Positions 18,173 through 27,028 of a stretch of 64,000 bases of DNA are shown here, in pieces. Origin of the DNA: an uncultured Collinsella sp. (GTDB lineage Bacteria; Actinomycetota; Coriobacteriia; Coriobacteriales; Coriobacteriaceae); contig CABVDH010000007.1 in the NCBI GenBank assembly GCA_902497065.1, positions 1-64,000 on the forward strand, in the 5' to 3' direction. Positions within the stretch are counted from its first letter, which is position 1, and the number at the start of each line of letters is the position of its first letter. The translations under genes and the position numbers were made by a program. The notes below the pieces were generated by a model that worked only from the letters and a program-made list of their open reading frames with translations, did not search any database and was not told where the DNA came from.

Positions 18173-18880
18173 TTGACTGTGGCTGCTAAGGAAACGACAG
18201 AGAGCTGTGCATCGGTGGGGGATGCGCTGGCTATTAAAGAGATTAAGCCGAGCGGCACGCTTGGTTACCGTTTTATTAAGAGGTTGTTTGACCTTGTATT
18301 CAGTCTTTTGATGAGCGTGCTGCTGCTTATTCCCATCGCCATCGTGTGCGCGCTCATTAGCCTTGAATCACCCGGCAGTCCTGTGTATACGCAAGAGCGC
18401 GTCGGCAAAGGCGGAAAGACCATCAAGATCTTCAAGCTTCGTAGTATGGTCGCCGATGCGGGTGATGTGCAGAAGTATTTGAGTCCCGAGCAGCTGCATC
18501 AGTGGGAAGTCGAGCGCAAAGTCGACGATGATCCTCGCATTACCAGGATTGGTCAATTCATTCGTAAATGCTCCATCGACGAGATGCCGCAGTTTCTCAA
18601 CGTGCTGAACGGTGATCTTTCTGTCATTGGCCCTCGTCCCATTACAAGGGATGAGCTTGAACAGCATTTTTCCTACGAGGAAAAAGCTGAGCTGCTCTCT
18701 GTCCAGCCCGGTATTACTGGCCTGTGGCAGGCGACCGACCGTAACGAGGCAACCTTCAACAGTGGCTTACGACAGAAGATTGAGCTTCGCTATGTGCGTA
18801 ATCGCTGCTTCCGCATGGACTGGAAATGTTTCACCGGCACTTTTGGTGCCATGTTCGGCAAGAAGAGGACGGGGCGATAA
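18173..18880 (+). CDS. Undecaprenyl-phosphate sugar phosphotransferase (priming sugar transferase)
   Basis: This membrane enzyme starts repeat-unit synthesis by moving a sugar 1-phosphate from a UDP-sugar to undecaprenyl phosphate. It is 235 residues, the short single-domain form. A hydrophobic N-terminal segment (about residues 37-63) is followed by the bacterial sugar transferase signature PVYTQERVGKGGKTIKIFKLRSM, the CSIDEMPQFLNVLNGDLSVIGPRP block and GITGLWQATDRN. The start is TTG 18173 (GTG 18179 is possible). Its stop is directly followed by the next ATG, so it is co-translated with the glycosyltransferase gene. Confidence 0.92.
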   Translation: MTVAAKETTESCASVGDALAIKEIKPSGTLGYRFIKRLFDLVFSLLMSVLLLIPIAIVCALISLESPGSPVYTQERVGKGGKTIKIFKLRSMVADAGDVQKYLSPEQLHQWEVERKVDDDPRITRIGQFIRKCSIDEMPQFLNVLNGDLSVIGPRPITRDELEQHFSYEEKAELLSVQPGITGLWQATDRNEATFNSGLRQKIELRYVRNRCFRMDWKCFTGTFGAMFGKKRTGR

Positions 18881-19966
18881 ATGGCTAATTCGATTCGTGT
18901 CGCTCAGATAGTCGGAAAAATGAATGGCGGCGGCGTCGAGGCTGTTGTTATGAACTACTACCGTCATATTGACCGTAGCAAGGTGCAGTTCGATTTCCTT
19001 GTCGACTCAGATTCGACGCTTATTCCGCGCGAAGAAATCGAATCGCTCGGTGGCAGGGTCTTTGAAATACCGCCTTATCAGCATGTAGTTGAATACCAGC
19101 GAGAGCTTCAGCGCCTCTTTAAGCAAGAGGGCTGGAAGGTTGTGCACAGTCACATTAACGCGCTTTCAGTTTTTCCGCTCCGTGCGGCAAAGAAGGCGGG
19201 TGTTCCAGTGCGAATTGCCCATAGTCACTCTACGAGTGGTAAGGGCGAGTATGCCAAGAATACTCTGAAGGCCGTGTTAAAAACGCAGTCAAATCGTTAT
19301 CCAACGCATCGTTTTGCATGCAGTAAATTCGCCGGTGAATGGCTTTTCGGTAAAGATTCAAACTTCGAGGTTGTATATAACGCAATTGATTTGGATCGCT
19401 TCAGCTTCAATGCTGAGGCTCGCGCGCAGGCGCGAGCCGACCTGGGCCTCGTCGGCAACCAGTTTGCCATTGGACATGTGGGGCGCTTTACTGCTCAGAA
19501 GAACCATTCGTTTTTGATTGACGTTTTTTCTGAGGTCGCGAAGCGCCGCGACGACGCCGTCCTGTTGCTTGTCGGTACCGGCGAAGCCGGGGCCTCCGTA
19601 AAGGCCTTGGTGGACGAACGCGGTCTCACGGATCGCGTTAAGTTTCTGGGACAGAGAAGTGATGTCAATCGTTTGTACCAGGCGTTTGATGCGTTCGTTC
19701 TGCCAAGCCTTTACGAAGGCCTGTGCCTCGTCGGCGTCGAGGCACAGGTGGCGGGTTTGCCATGCCTGTTTAGTGATGCGATCACACGTGAGGTTGATGT
19801 TACAGGCGAAAGCAAATTCCTGTCAATAGAGAAGTCGGATGTCTGGGTTAAAGAAATTTCTGCTATTCATCCAAAGGTTGATAGGTCTATTGACTTGTCT
19901 AGATTTAGGAATTATGACATCGAATTTGCGGCAAAAGCACTATCTGCTTTTTATGAGTCGCTTTAG
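18881..19966 (+). CDS. Glycosyltransferase family 4
   Basis: The protein is 361 residues with the GT-B fold. The N-terminal domain has KMNGGGVEAVVMNYYR and VVHSHINALSVFPLRAAKK. The C-terminal nucleotide-sugar domain has IGHVGRFTAQKNHSFLIDVF, LLVGTGEAG, VKFLGQRSDVNRLYQAFDA and the acidic VLPSLYEGLCLVGVEAQVAG (EX7E-like) motif. It is closest to EpsF-like retaining transferases of exopolysaccharide loci. It probably adds the second sugar to the lipid-linked primer at the cytoplasmic face. It follows the priming transferase with no gap. Confidence 0.9.
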   Translation: MANSIRVAQIVGKMNGGGVEAVVMNYYRHIDRSKVQFDFLVDSDSTLIPREEIESLGGRVFEIPPYQHVVEYQRELQRLFKQEGWKVVHSHINALSVFPLRAAKKAGVPVRIAHSHSTSGKGEYAKNTLKAVLKTQSNRYPTHRFACSKFAGEWLFGKDSNFEVVYNAIDLDRFSFNAEARAQARADLGLVGNQFAIGHVGRFTAQKNHSFLIDVFSEVAKRRDDAVLLLVGTGEAGASVKALVDERGLTDRVKFLGQRSDVNRLYQAFDAFVLPSLYEGLCLVGVEAQVAGLPCLFSDAITREVDVTGESKFLSIEKSDVWVKEISAIHPKVDRSIDLSRFRNYDIEFAAKALSAFYESL

Positions 19967-19984
19967 CTTGGAGAGGAGCGCAGG

Positions 19985-21226
19985 TTGAAAAAGCTAAAGA
20001 AGGTGACCTTCCTTACAACGGGAATTTTGCCTGTTCCAGCAACTGAAGGCGGTGCTGTAGAGGCACTTGTTGAAACTTTAATTGAAAATAATGAATTAAA
20101 CCCATGTTTTGAGTTTAATGTCATTTCAATTTGGAGTGAATCGGCATATCGCAAGTCCGTTTCTTATAAGCATTGTAATTGCATATTTCTTAAACCTCCT
20201 AAGATGATCGAAGAATTGGATAAGGCTGTATTTGCTATTGCAAAAAAGCTAACGCTTAGTCGAAATATTTCTTCATGTCGTTTTGTTTTTCAACGCATGT
20301 GGTTTTTGAAGCGAATGGGTCATTTGCTTCATTCTGATGATTTTGGCACTCTCATTGTTGAGAATCATCCTAGTATTTTTTTAGCGCTTAAAAGCTACGG
20401 AAATGCTGGAAAGTATCGCGGTAGATACTACTATCATCTCCATAATGTCTTTTCTGAGCTATACGGCTGTGAAAAAATTGCCGCAAATGTAAACTCAGCT
20501 CTCTGCATTTCTGAATTTGTTGCCGATTCATATGTGAATCAGGTTAAAGGGCTAAAAGCCGGCCAGATTTCTGTTTTTAAGAATTGTGTTGACTGTAGTG
20601 CTCTTGACGCGCGATTATCAGATGCGGATAAATCTAAAATTAAAGATGATCTTGGGGTCGAAGTAGACTCTTTTGTGTATTTGTTTAATGGAAGGATTAC
20701 TCCCGAAAAGGGTGTATTGGAGCTACTTGAAGCCTTTTCGTTAATAAAAGATGTCGTGCCAAAGTCAAAACTGCTTATTGCCGGTTCAGCATTTTTTGAT
20801 TCCGATATTACTAGCGAATACGAGGCAAAGGTTAAAGACCTTGCCGCATTGCTTGGTGACAAGGTTGTATTCACGGGATTTATCCCCCATGATGCAATTC
20901 AATACATATACGGCATAGCTGATGTTTGCGTAATTCCCTCAATTTGGGAAGAACCTGCATGCCTCTCATTATTAGAGGCTATGGCTGCGGGTAAGGCTAC
21001 TATTGTTACAAATTCAGGCGGAATGCCGGAATATGCAAGTGATTCAACTTCGATTTTTGTTGAACGTGATGAGAATATTGTCGAGTCGATTGCAAGGGCA
21101 ATGTCATTACTCTTTGATGACGACGTTCTTCGTTCTGATTTAGGGGCCAATGCTCAATTGAGAGCTAAACAGTTTGATTCATGTGCTTATTTAGATAACT
21201 TTATAAAGTGTTTAAAGGTGGGTTAG
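19985..21226 (+). CDS. Glycosyltransferase family 4 (AT-rich)
   Basis: The protein is 413 residues, starting at TTG 19985 with GGAGAGGAG upstream. N-terminal TTGILPVPATEGGAVEALVE is the usual nucleotide-loop region. The C-terminal domain has YLFNGRITPEKGVLELLEAF, VVFTGFIPHDAIQYIYGIAD and SIWEEPACLSLLEAMAAGKA, the EX7E motif of retaining GT4 enzymes. From here to about 25000 the DNA is far more AT-rich and uses different codons from the flanking genes, which suggests acquired capsule-type genes. Acceptor and donor sugars are unknown. Confidence 0.88.
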   Translation: MKKLKKVTFLTTGILPVPATEGGAVEALVETLIENNELNPCFEFNVISIWSESAYRKSVSYKHCNCIFLKPPKMIEELDKAVFAIAKKLTLSRNISSCRFVFQRMWFLKRMGHLLHSDDFGTLIVENHPSIFLALKSYGNAGKYRGRYYYHLHNVFSELYGCEKIAANVNSALCISEFVADSYVNQVKGLKAGQISVFKNCVDCSALDARLSDADKSKIKDDLGVEVDSFVYLFNGRITPEKGVLELLEAFSLIKDVVPKSKLLIAGSAFFDSDITSEYEAKVKDLAALLGDKVVFTGFIPHDAIQYIYGIADVCVIPSIWEEPACLSLLEAMAAGKATIVTNSGGMPEYASDSTSIFVERDENIVESIARAMSLLFDDDVLRSDLGANAQLRAKQFDSCAYLDNFIKCLKVG

Positions 21227-21228
21227 GG

Positions 21229-22374
21229 ATGCTTGTCTACGTATTAGCTTTTGGCCTGTCAATTGGATTGTATTTGGTTTTTAGCCGCGGAGTTCATGCA
21301 TCATCCGATCTTGCCCTGGTTTCAGGTGATAGGGCCCGTTCAGTTCTTCCTTTTTTTCTTTCGGCTATTCCCCTTATTATTGTGTCTGGAATTCGTTACA
21401 ACGTCGGTACTGATTATTTCACGACGTACTATTCGGGATTTTATCGAATTTACGAAAATAACTACTTCGATGGCTTTGAGTTTGGATATGTATTATTAAA
21501 TAAATTTATTCAATTTTTTTCTACAAACGTCTTTCTTTTATTTTTCGTGACAAGTGCAATTTTTATCTTTTTTGTATTTGCTTCATTCAAGAAGATGTCG
21601 CCTAATATTCCTTTCAGTATTCTTCTCTTGTTTTTATTCCGTTATTATTTTATTAGCATGAATGCAATTCGACAGATGCTTGCATGCTCAATTTTTTCTC
21701 TTGCGATTTATTTCGCAATTAAACGTAAGCTGCGTCCATATCTTTTACTTTGTTTTCTTGCTTTTTCTTTTCACTATTCTTCTATTGTCTTGTTTCCCAC
21801 ATATTGGCTGATGAATATTGAATGGACTCCAAAACGAGCGACAGGGCTGTTGGTTTTAATGGCTGCAATTGGCACCGTTTCTTTTCCAGTTGTGGCAAAG
21901 CTACTCCCGGGATCATCTAAATACGCTGCAATTTTGAATGGCTTTAGCACGGCAGGAAGTCTGTTTATTATTGGCACAATCTGTCTAAATCTATTCATCC
22001 TCAGTCTCTATTATCAAAATTATCTCAAATGTAAAAATGAGTGGTGGTATAGATGCTTTCTGTATCTGCAGATTGCGGCTGTGGGTGTTACGTTTTTCTT
22101 ACCGTTTATTCCGAATGCTGAGCGAATTTACTGGAGTTTTTCATTTCATTCAATGATAGGTTTGCCGCTAGTTATCGAAAAGATCGATTCTCAATCTTTT
22201 CGATTGGTTGTTGTATCTGCAATATTGATAATTTTTACAATTTATTCCTTTTATGACATATCTGTCCTTAAGGATCACCAGGTTATTCCATATTCGACCA
22301 TTGTCGGTCGTAATCCCAGTCCCTATTCGGGATTCGATTATCGTTACGTTCACAAACTGTATTGGTGGAACTGA
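21229..22374 (+). CDS. EpsG-like polysaccharide polymerase, multi-pass membrane protein
   Basis: The protein is 381 residues, about ten hydrophobic segments. SGIRYNVGTDYFTTYYSGF near residue 60 and FRYYFISMNAIRQMLACSIF near residue 145 match the EpsG family, whose members polymerise or export exopolysaccharide repeat units (a Wzy-type role). I chose ATG 21229, just after the upstream stop, over an upstream GTG overlapping the preceding gene, because GTTAGGG is placed as a ribosome site and the product starts with a membrane helix. It is AT-rich. It is the only polymerase candidate in the locus, pairing with the flippase at 25613-27016. Confidence 0.82.
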   Translation: MLVYVLAFGLSIGLYLVFSRGVHASSDLALVSGDRARSVLPFFLSAIPLIIVSGIRYNVGTDYFTTYYSGFYRIYENNYFDGFEFGYVLLNKFIQFFSTNVFLLFFVTSAIFIFFVFASFKKMSPNIPFSILLLFLFRYYFISMNAIRQMLACSIFSLAIYFAIKRKLRPYLLLCFLAFSFHYSSIVLFPTYWLMNIEWTPKRATGLLVLMAAIGTVSFPVVAKLLPGSSKYAAILNGFSTAGSLFIIGTICLNLFILSLYYQNYLKCKNEWWYRCFLYLQIAAVGVTFFLPFIPNAERIYWSFSFHSMIGLPLVIEKIDSQSFRLVVVSAILIIFTIYSFYDISVLKDHQVIPYSTIVGRNPSPYSGFDYRYVHKLYWWN

Positions 22375-22375
22375 T

Positions 22376-23335
22376 ATGCAGAATGCAGTCGTTTCTGTCA
22401 TAATCCCTATTTACAATGTAGAGAATTATGTAGCAAGCGCAATAGAAAGTGTGCTTCATCAATCTTATAGAAATCTTGAGATTATCTGTGTGAATGACGG
22501 CTCCACTGATAAGAGTGCTGATATTGCCAATCATCTTTTATCTTCAGATGTCCGTGCCCAGATTATTAATCAAAGCAATGCAGGATTATCTGCTGCTCGA
22601 AATGCGGGGCTAGATTGTGCTCGCGGGGACTATGTATTCTTCCTTGATTCTGATGACCTGATTTCCTCTGAAACAATTGAGGAGCTGGTTCGTGAGTCCA
22701 TTCAATCTTCATCCGACATCGTTGTCTCGAGTTACGGCTCTTTTTTCTCTGAAAACGAATGGATCGAATTTAAACGTAAACGTGTCTTTAATGGATTTAA
22801 ACACTTAACTATTAATGATTTCTACTATCAAATTGTGTCGAACCACAGTTGTGCGAAGCTGTATAAACGCTCACTGTTTGAAGATAACGCTATTCGATTT
22901 CCCGTAGGCCGCACATATGAAGATGTAGCAACGACTTATAAGTTGATGCAGAATGCAAATCATATTTCATATTCCGAATATCCTTTCTACTTTTATAGGC
23001 AAAATTTAAGCGGGATCTCGCGTACTTTTAGCCTTAAAAATGTTGAGGATTTTTATGCGAGTTATCGCGAAGTGCAAATATCAATGCAGGGCCTGGGCAT
23101 GTCTGATGCTCAGCTCTTTTACGTTCTCTCAATCTTATATTCTCTCATTCGTCTTGTGAACAATCTTGATCTCACGGAAGAATCTCTTGCGATACGCAAA
23201 GAGTTGGAAGCAGAATTTAACAATCTATTTGATTATCGAGCAATAAATATTTCTAAGAATTTGATTATGTCAATCAAGCTCCTATTGAGGCGCACGGGTT
23301 TTGGGAAAAGGATTCTAACTTGTCTGAAAAAATAG
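22376..23335 (+). CDS. Glycosyltransferase family 2
   Basis: The protein is 319 residues from ATG 22376, one base after the preceding stop. The GT-A fold is evident from VSVIIPIYNVENYVASAIES, VNDGSTDKSADI, NAGLSAARNAGLDCARGDYV and the metal-binding DSDD in FFLDSDDLIS. It is an inverting transferase acting on UDP- or similar sugars in the cytoplasm. It overlaps the next glycosyltransferase gene by 16 bases, so the two are translated together. The open frame extends further upstream but that part is inside the polymerase gene and is not like family N termini. Confidence 0.9.
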   Translation: MQNAVVSVIIPIYNVENYVASAIESVLHQSYRNLEIICVNDGSTDKSADIANHLLSSDVRAQIINQSNAGLSAARNAGLDCARGDYVFFLDSDDLISSETIEELVRESIQSSSDIVVSSYGSFFSENEWIEFKRKRVFNGFKHLTINDFYYQIVSNHSCAKLYKRSLFEDNAIRFPVGRTYEDVATTYKLMQNANHISYSEYPFYFYRQNLSGISRTFSLKNVEDFYASYREVQISMQGLGMSDAQLFYVLSILYSLIRLVNNLDLTEESLAIRKELEAEFNNLFDYRAINISKNLIMSIKLLLRRTGFGKRILTCLKK

Positions 23336-24297
23336 CAAACAATAGATCTCGTCCGCTGCTCTCAATAATTATTCCTGTATTCAACACGGCTGGTTATATC
23401 GATCAGTGTCTTGAGAGTATTTTGGACGGCTGTGAATTTAATATTGAAATCATTCTTATTGACGATGGATCGACTGATTCGTCGTCAATAAAATGTGATC
23501 AATGGGTTTTGAGTGATTCGAGAGTCAGATGCTACCATCAAAAAAATCAAGGTGTGTCTAGCGCTCGCAATACGGGTATTAATAATTCGCAGGGGGATTA
23601 TCTTTGGTTTTGCGATAGCGACGATCGTGTCGTAAGTGGAGCTACGACAGCGATCTGTAAGACTCTCGAAAAGTATTCTCCTGATATCTTATGTTTTGGT
23701 GCTATTAAAGTTGATGAAAATGATGTTGAGATTGGTGTAATCTCATCGCCTTCGGATAATTTTTCTGCTTCCTGTGGTCCCATTCAGTGCGGTGATGAGC
23801 TGTACCTGTTCTCTCATGTTTTTAAGCGTAGCCAAATTCGCGATATCAGATTTGATGTGTCTCTAAACATGTGTGAAGACCGCTTGTTTGCATACCGGGT
23901 TTTTGACGTTTCGGCAGACAATATTTTAGTGGTAGGTGATTTTTATTATCGCTATTTGTTTACCCGATCTGACTCGGCCGTAAATACATTAAGTCTGTCT
24001 GATGATATTGCCTCTGTTAGCGTTCATGAGTATATCCTAAAAAGGGAAATCGAATTAAATCGTCCTACTGAGGCTTATGAAGTTTTTATTCAGCGTTCGA
24101 TCAGTCTGCTTGCGAGGATTGTGACCGAGGAATGCTCGTACGGCTTGTTTCATGATCTAAGGAAACGCGTCTTACGTTATGACTCCTTACGCCATTGCTT
24201 ACGTGGTGCTGTGTTAATAAAATATATGCTTCTCTATGCCAGTGAGAGCATTTTTATAACTTCGTGTCGCATATTGCGCCTAGTGAAACGTCAATAA
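23320..24297 (+). CDS. Glycosyltransferase family 2
   Basis: The protein is 325 residues. Typical GT2 motifs are LSIIIPVFNTAGYIDQCLES, LIDDGSTDSSSI, NQGVSSARNTGINNSQGDY and the DSDD-type WFCDSDDRVV. The C-terminal part has MCEDRLFAYRVF, where the ED pair corresponds to the family's catalytic base region. The TTG start at 23320 overlaps the previous gene. It is AT-rich like its neighbours. The gene is followed by a 240-base stretch with only remnant-like frames. Confidence 0.88.
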   Translation: MSEKIANNRSRPLLSIIIPVFNTAGYIDQCLESILDGCEFNIEIILIDDGSTDSSSIKCDQWVLSDSRVRCYHQKNQGVSSARNTGINNSQGDYLWFCDSDDRVVSGATTAICKTLEKYSPDILCFGAIKVDENDVEIGVISSPSDNFSASCGPIQCGDELYLFSHVFKRSQIRDIRFDVSLNMCEDRLFAYRVFDVSADNILVVGDFYYRYLFTRSDSAVNTLSLSDDIASVSVHEYILKREIELNRPTEAYEVFIQRSISLLARIVTEECSYGLFHDLRKRVLRYDSLRHCLRGAVLIKYMLLYASESIFITSCRILRLVKRQ

Positions 24298-24417
24298 TTC
24301 TACGATGGGGTGTGAATCATGCGTGACGAGTCCATGTCATCGACTCTTAATGTCGGCCAAACCATACTCATGCTTCGCCTGTCTATAGTTTCTTGAATCC
24401 CTTTGATTTCAGCAACA

Positions 24418-24543
24418 ATGACAATTCAGAGCATTAACTTTGGGCTATTTAAGTTTAGCGTTGCAGTTTATGGCGCTATGAAGACTTTTTATTCTTTATT
24501 AAAACGATTTTGTAAACATATTGAAAGGTTATTGGTTAAATGA
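24418..24543 (+). CDS. Short reading frame overlapping the pyruvyl transferase start; possible gene remnant
   Basis: A 41-codon frame begins MTIQSINFGLFKF and ends FYSLLKRFCKHIERLLVK, a basic amphipathic tail. Its stop overlaps the next ATG (ATGA at 24540). There is no clear ribosome binding site. It may be the last part of a deleted glycosyltransferase gene, or a short coupled peptide. The rest of 24298-24539 shows nothing else I can support. Confidence 0.3.
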   Translation: MTIQSINFGLFKFSVAVYGAMKTFYSLLKRFCKHIERLLVK

Positions 24544-25613
24544 ATGTTGGAATTATAACTTTCCATTGTTCCTTTAATTTTGGATCTGCTCTGCAATCGT
24601 ATGCAATGCAGACGGCAGTGCAAAGATTGGGTTATGCTGCGTCTTTAATTGATTACAGAAGCAAAGATTTTGACCAGTATAGGTTGGTGCAATTTAAACA
24701 CCCTAAATCTTTTGTTAGATTCTGCATTCATCCTACGTCATATTTGAAACGTCGAAATGCGTTCCATTCTTTTTGGAAACGATTCTTTAATCTGACAAAG
24801 AATTATAATGACGAAACTAGATATCGTATGGATGAGCTTGCCTCTGAGTTCGATTGTTTCGTATGCGGCAGTGACCAGATTTGGAATCTTGATTGTACGA
24901 ATGGCATAGTTAATCCGTTTTTTCTCTCGTTTGCTGGAGATAGACGGCGTGTGGCCTATGCGCCTAGCTTAGCTCACACGTCGTTTAAACCTGAGAATTT
25001 TGATAAAAGAAGTGTCTCTGCACTTCTTTCAAAATTCGATTATATTTCCGTGCGTGAGGAAGAGACGGTGCCACTCTTCCAGCCGCTTGTCGATAAACCC
25101 ATTGATGTGGTCCTTGACCCCACTCTTCTTCTGAATGCTTCTGATTACGCTGAGATGATCTCGAAGATGGTTCTTGAAGGTGAGTATATCTTTATGTACC
25201 TCCTGCGCGAGTGTCCTGAACTCATCGAAAGTACCGTCTCAATGGCAAGCGCAACAGGCAGGAAGGTTGCCTATATATCTGAAAAAAACTTGGATATTCC
25301 AAATTCGGTTAACCTGTTCGGCGTTGGCCCGGAGGAGTTTGTTTCGCTTATTGCGCATGCGGGCCTCATTCTCACCAATTCCTTTCATGCAACTGTATTC
25401 TCAGTCCTCTTCCATAAACCTTTCCGTGTATTTGCTACGGATAATTCTGGTTCACGCATGCGCGACTTGCTGAGCAATATCGGACTGTCTGACCGTTGCG
25501 TCGATGTTATGTGCGCCGACAATATTGTCCCCTGTGATTGGGACGATGTGGATTCTCGCCTGGACTCTCTGCGGGAGCATTCCTGGGCTTTTCTTAGAAA
25601 GGCACTTTCGTAA
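24540..25613 (+). CDS. Polysaccharide pyruvyl transferase family protein
   Basis: The protein is 357 residues. N-terminal VGIITFHCSFNFGSALQSYAMQ and FVCGSDQIWNLDC are hallmarks of the family (WcaK/AmsJ/CsaB-like). LDPTLLL and LTNSFHATVFSVLFHKPF follow in the second half. In the family this enzyme transfers pyruvate from PEP to a sugar of the repeat unit as a ketal, adding negative charge; homologs beside FrhB-like Fe-S proteins, as here, may instead do a related reaction. It overlaps the flippase gene by one base (TAATG). Confidence 0.88.
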   Translation: MNVGIITFHCSFNFGSALQSYAMQTAVQRLGYAASLIDYRSKDFDQYRLVQFKHPKSFVRFCIHPTSYLKRRNAFHSFWKRFFNLTKNYNDETRYRMDELASEFDCFVCGSDQIWNLDCTNGIVNPFFLSFAGDRRRVAYAPSLAHTSFKPENFDKRSVSALLSKFDYISVREEETVPLFQPLVDKPIDVVLDPTLLLNASDYAEMISKMVLEGEYIFMYLLRECPELIESTVSMASATGRKVAYISEKNLDIPNSVNLFGVGPEEFVSLIAHAGLILTNSFHATVFSVLFHKPFRVFATDNSGSRMRDLLSNIGLSDRCVDVMCADNIVPCDWDDVDSRLDSLREHSWAFLRKALS

Positions 25614-27016
25614 TGGGGGAGACGCGTCGACTTATTAAGAACACTGGCATTATTGCAGTGGGTGGAATGGCAACTAAGCTCGTTTCGTTTCTTCTACTGC
25701 CGCTCTATACCTCAGTTCTTTCCACTGGCGACTATGGTACCGTCGACTATATCAACACAATCGCCCTGTTTTGTGTTCCCGCCGTTTCTTTGCTTATGGA
25801 CGAAGCGCTCTTTCGATTTCTTATCGACTGTCGCACCGATGAGGATCGTGCTAAAGCCGTGACGGCGTCATGCGCTGTTCTTCTTGCCGGATGCGCGTGC
25901 TTTGCGGTCTTGGCGATTCTGGTCTGGTTGGTATTTAAGCCAGAAAATCTTGGCTGGGTCGTGGGTCTAGTTGTCGCTGGTGCGCTTCTGCAGATGGCCT
26001 CTGCGGTCCTACGTGGTTTCGGAGATACCGTGGGATACTCCGTCATGAACTTCATCGCGAGCGCTTTTACCATTGCGCTAAACGTCCTCTTCATCGCCGT
26101 GTTGCGTTGGGGCGTTGTGGGCATGCTTTCCGCCACGGTTATTGCGCAGGGCGGTGTTGCTCTCGTGTTCATGGTCATGCGGAAGCTCTGGCGCTATGTC
26201 GATCCGTCGGCCTTTTCTGCATCCTATGCTCGAGATCTTCTGCGGTATTCCTTTCCTCTCATCCCCAACAAGGTTTCATGGACCATTAATAACCTGCTGG
26301 ACAGACTTATTATTATGAATACGCTCGGCGCTTCTGCCGCAGGCGTTTATGCCGTGTCGTACAAGTTTCCCGGTGTCATGGATCAGTTGTATGGTTTCTT
26401 CTATCAGTCCTGGAAGGAGAGCTCGGCGCGCGCCCTTAACTCGGATGAGGATGAGTCGGCTTTCTATAACTCGGTTTATCGTGCTTTGCGTCGTTTCATG
26501 ATGAGCGTTGTTTTGCTTATGTCTGCGCTTATGCCTCTCGTGTACGGCATCCTGATTAAGGGCTCATTCGGTGAGGGTCTGCTCTATGTCCCAATCTTGC
26601 TTCTGGCGACGTACTTTAGTAATATCTCCGGCTTCTACGGCGGTATTTTCACTGCGCATAAGGAGACCGGAATTATGGGTACCACCACCGCGGTGTCTGC
26701 TGCCCTTTGCGCCGTGCTGTGCATTATTTTAATCCCGCATTTTGGACTATATGGAGCGTCTCTCGCAACGCTTTTGGCGATGATTGTGGTCAACGAGTAC
26801 CGCAGGATCAAAGTTGCCAAGTTTACAAAGCTTGTTGAAGACCGGGTTGAGCAGGTTTTGACTTTGGTTTCAATTGTCGGCGTGTTCGTTTTCTATTATC
26901 TGTCCGCCTATGGTGCGGGCATCTTGAGTGCGATCGTCTGTTTGGCAATTGCGCTGGCTTTTTCCGTTTATATGAATGCCGATATTCTGCACAAGTTTAT
27001 TTTGGCTCGCAAATAG
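25613..27016 (+). CDS. Wzx-type flippase (MATE/polysaccharide transporter superfamily)
   Basis: The protein is 467 residues with about 12-14 membrane spans. The N terminus LIKNTGIIAVGGMATKLVSF and LPLYTSVLSTGDYGTVDYIN is typical of polysaccharide biosynthesis translocases, which flip undecaprenyl-linked repeat units outward. Charged loop YGFFYQSWKESSARALNSDEDE lies between the two six-helix halves. GC content is returning to the chromosomal level here. It starts on the stop codon of the pyruvyl transferase gene. Confidence 0.9.
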   Translation: MGETRRLIKNTGIIAVGGMATKLVSFLLLPLYTSVLSTGDYGTVDYINTIALFCVPAVSLLMDEALFRFLIDCRTDEDRAKAVTASCAVLLAGCACFAVLAILVWLVFKPENLGWVVGLVVAGALLQMASAVLRGFGDTVGYSVMNFIASAFTIALNVLFIAVLRWGVVGMLSATVIAQGGVALVFMVMRKLWRYVDPSAFSASYARDLLRYSFPLIPNKVSWTINNLLDRLIIMNTLGASAAGVYAVSYKFPGVMDQLYGFFYQSWKESSARALNSDEDESAFYNSVYRALRRFMMSVVLLMSALMPLVYGILIKGSFGEGLLYVPILLLATYFSNISGFYGGIFTAHKETGIMGTTTAVSAALCAVLCIILIPHFGLYGASLATLLAMIVVNEYRRIKVAKFTKLVEDRVEQVLTLVSIVGVFVFYYLSAYGAGILSAIVCLAIALAFSVYMNADILHKFILARK

Positions 27017-27028
27017 GGAGATAACTGT

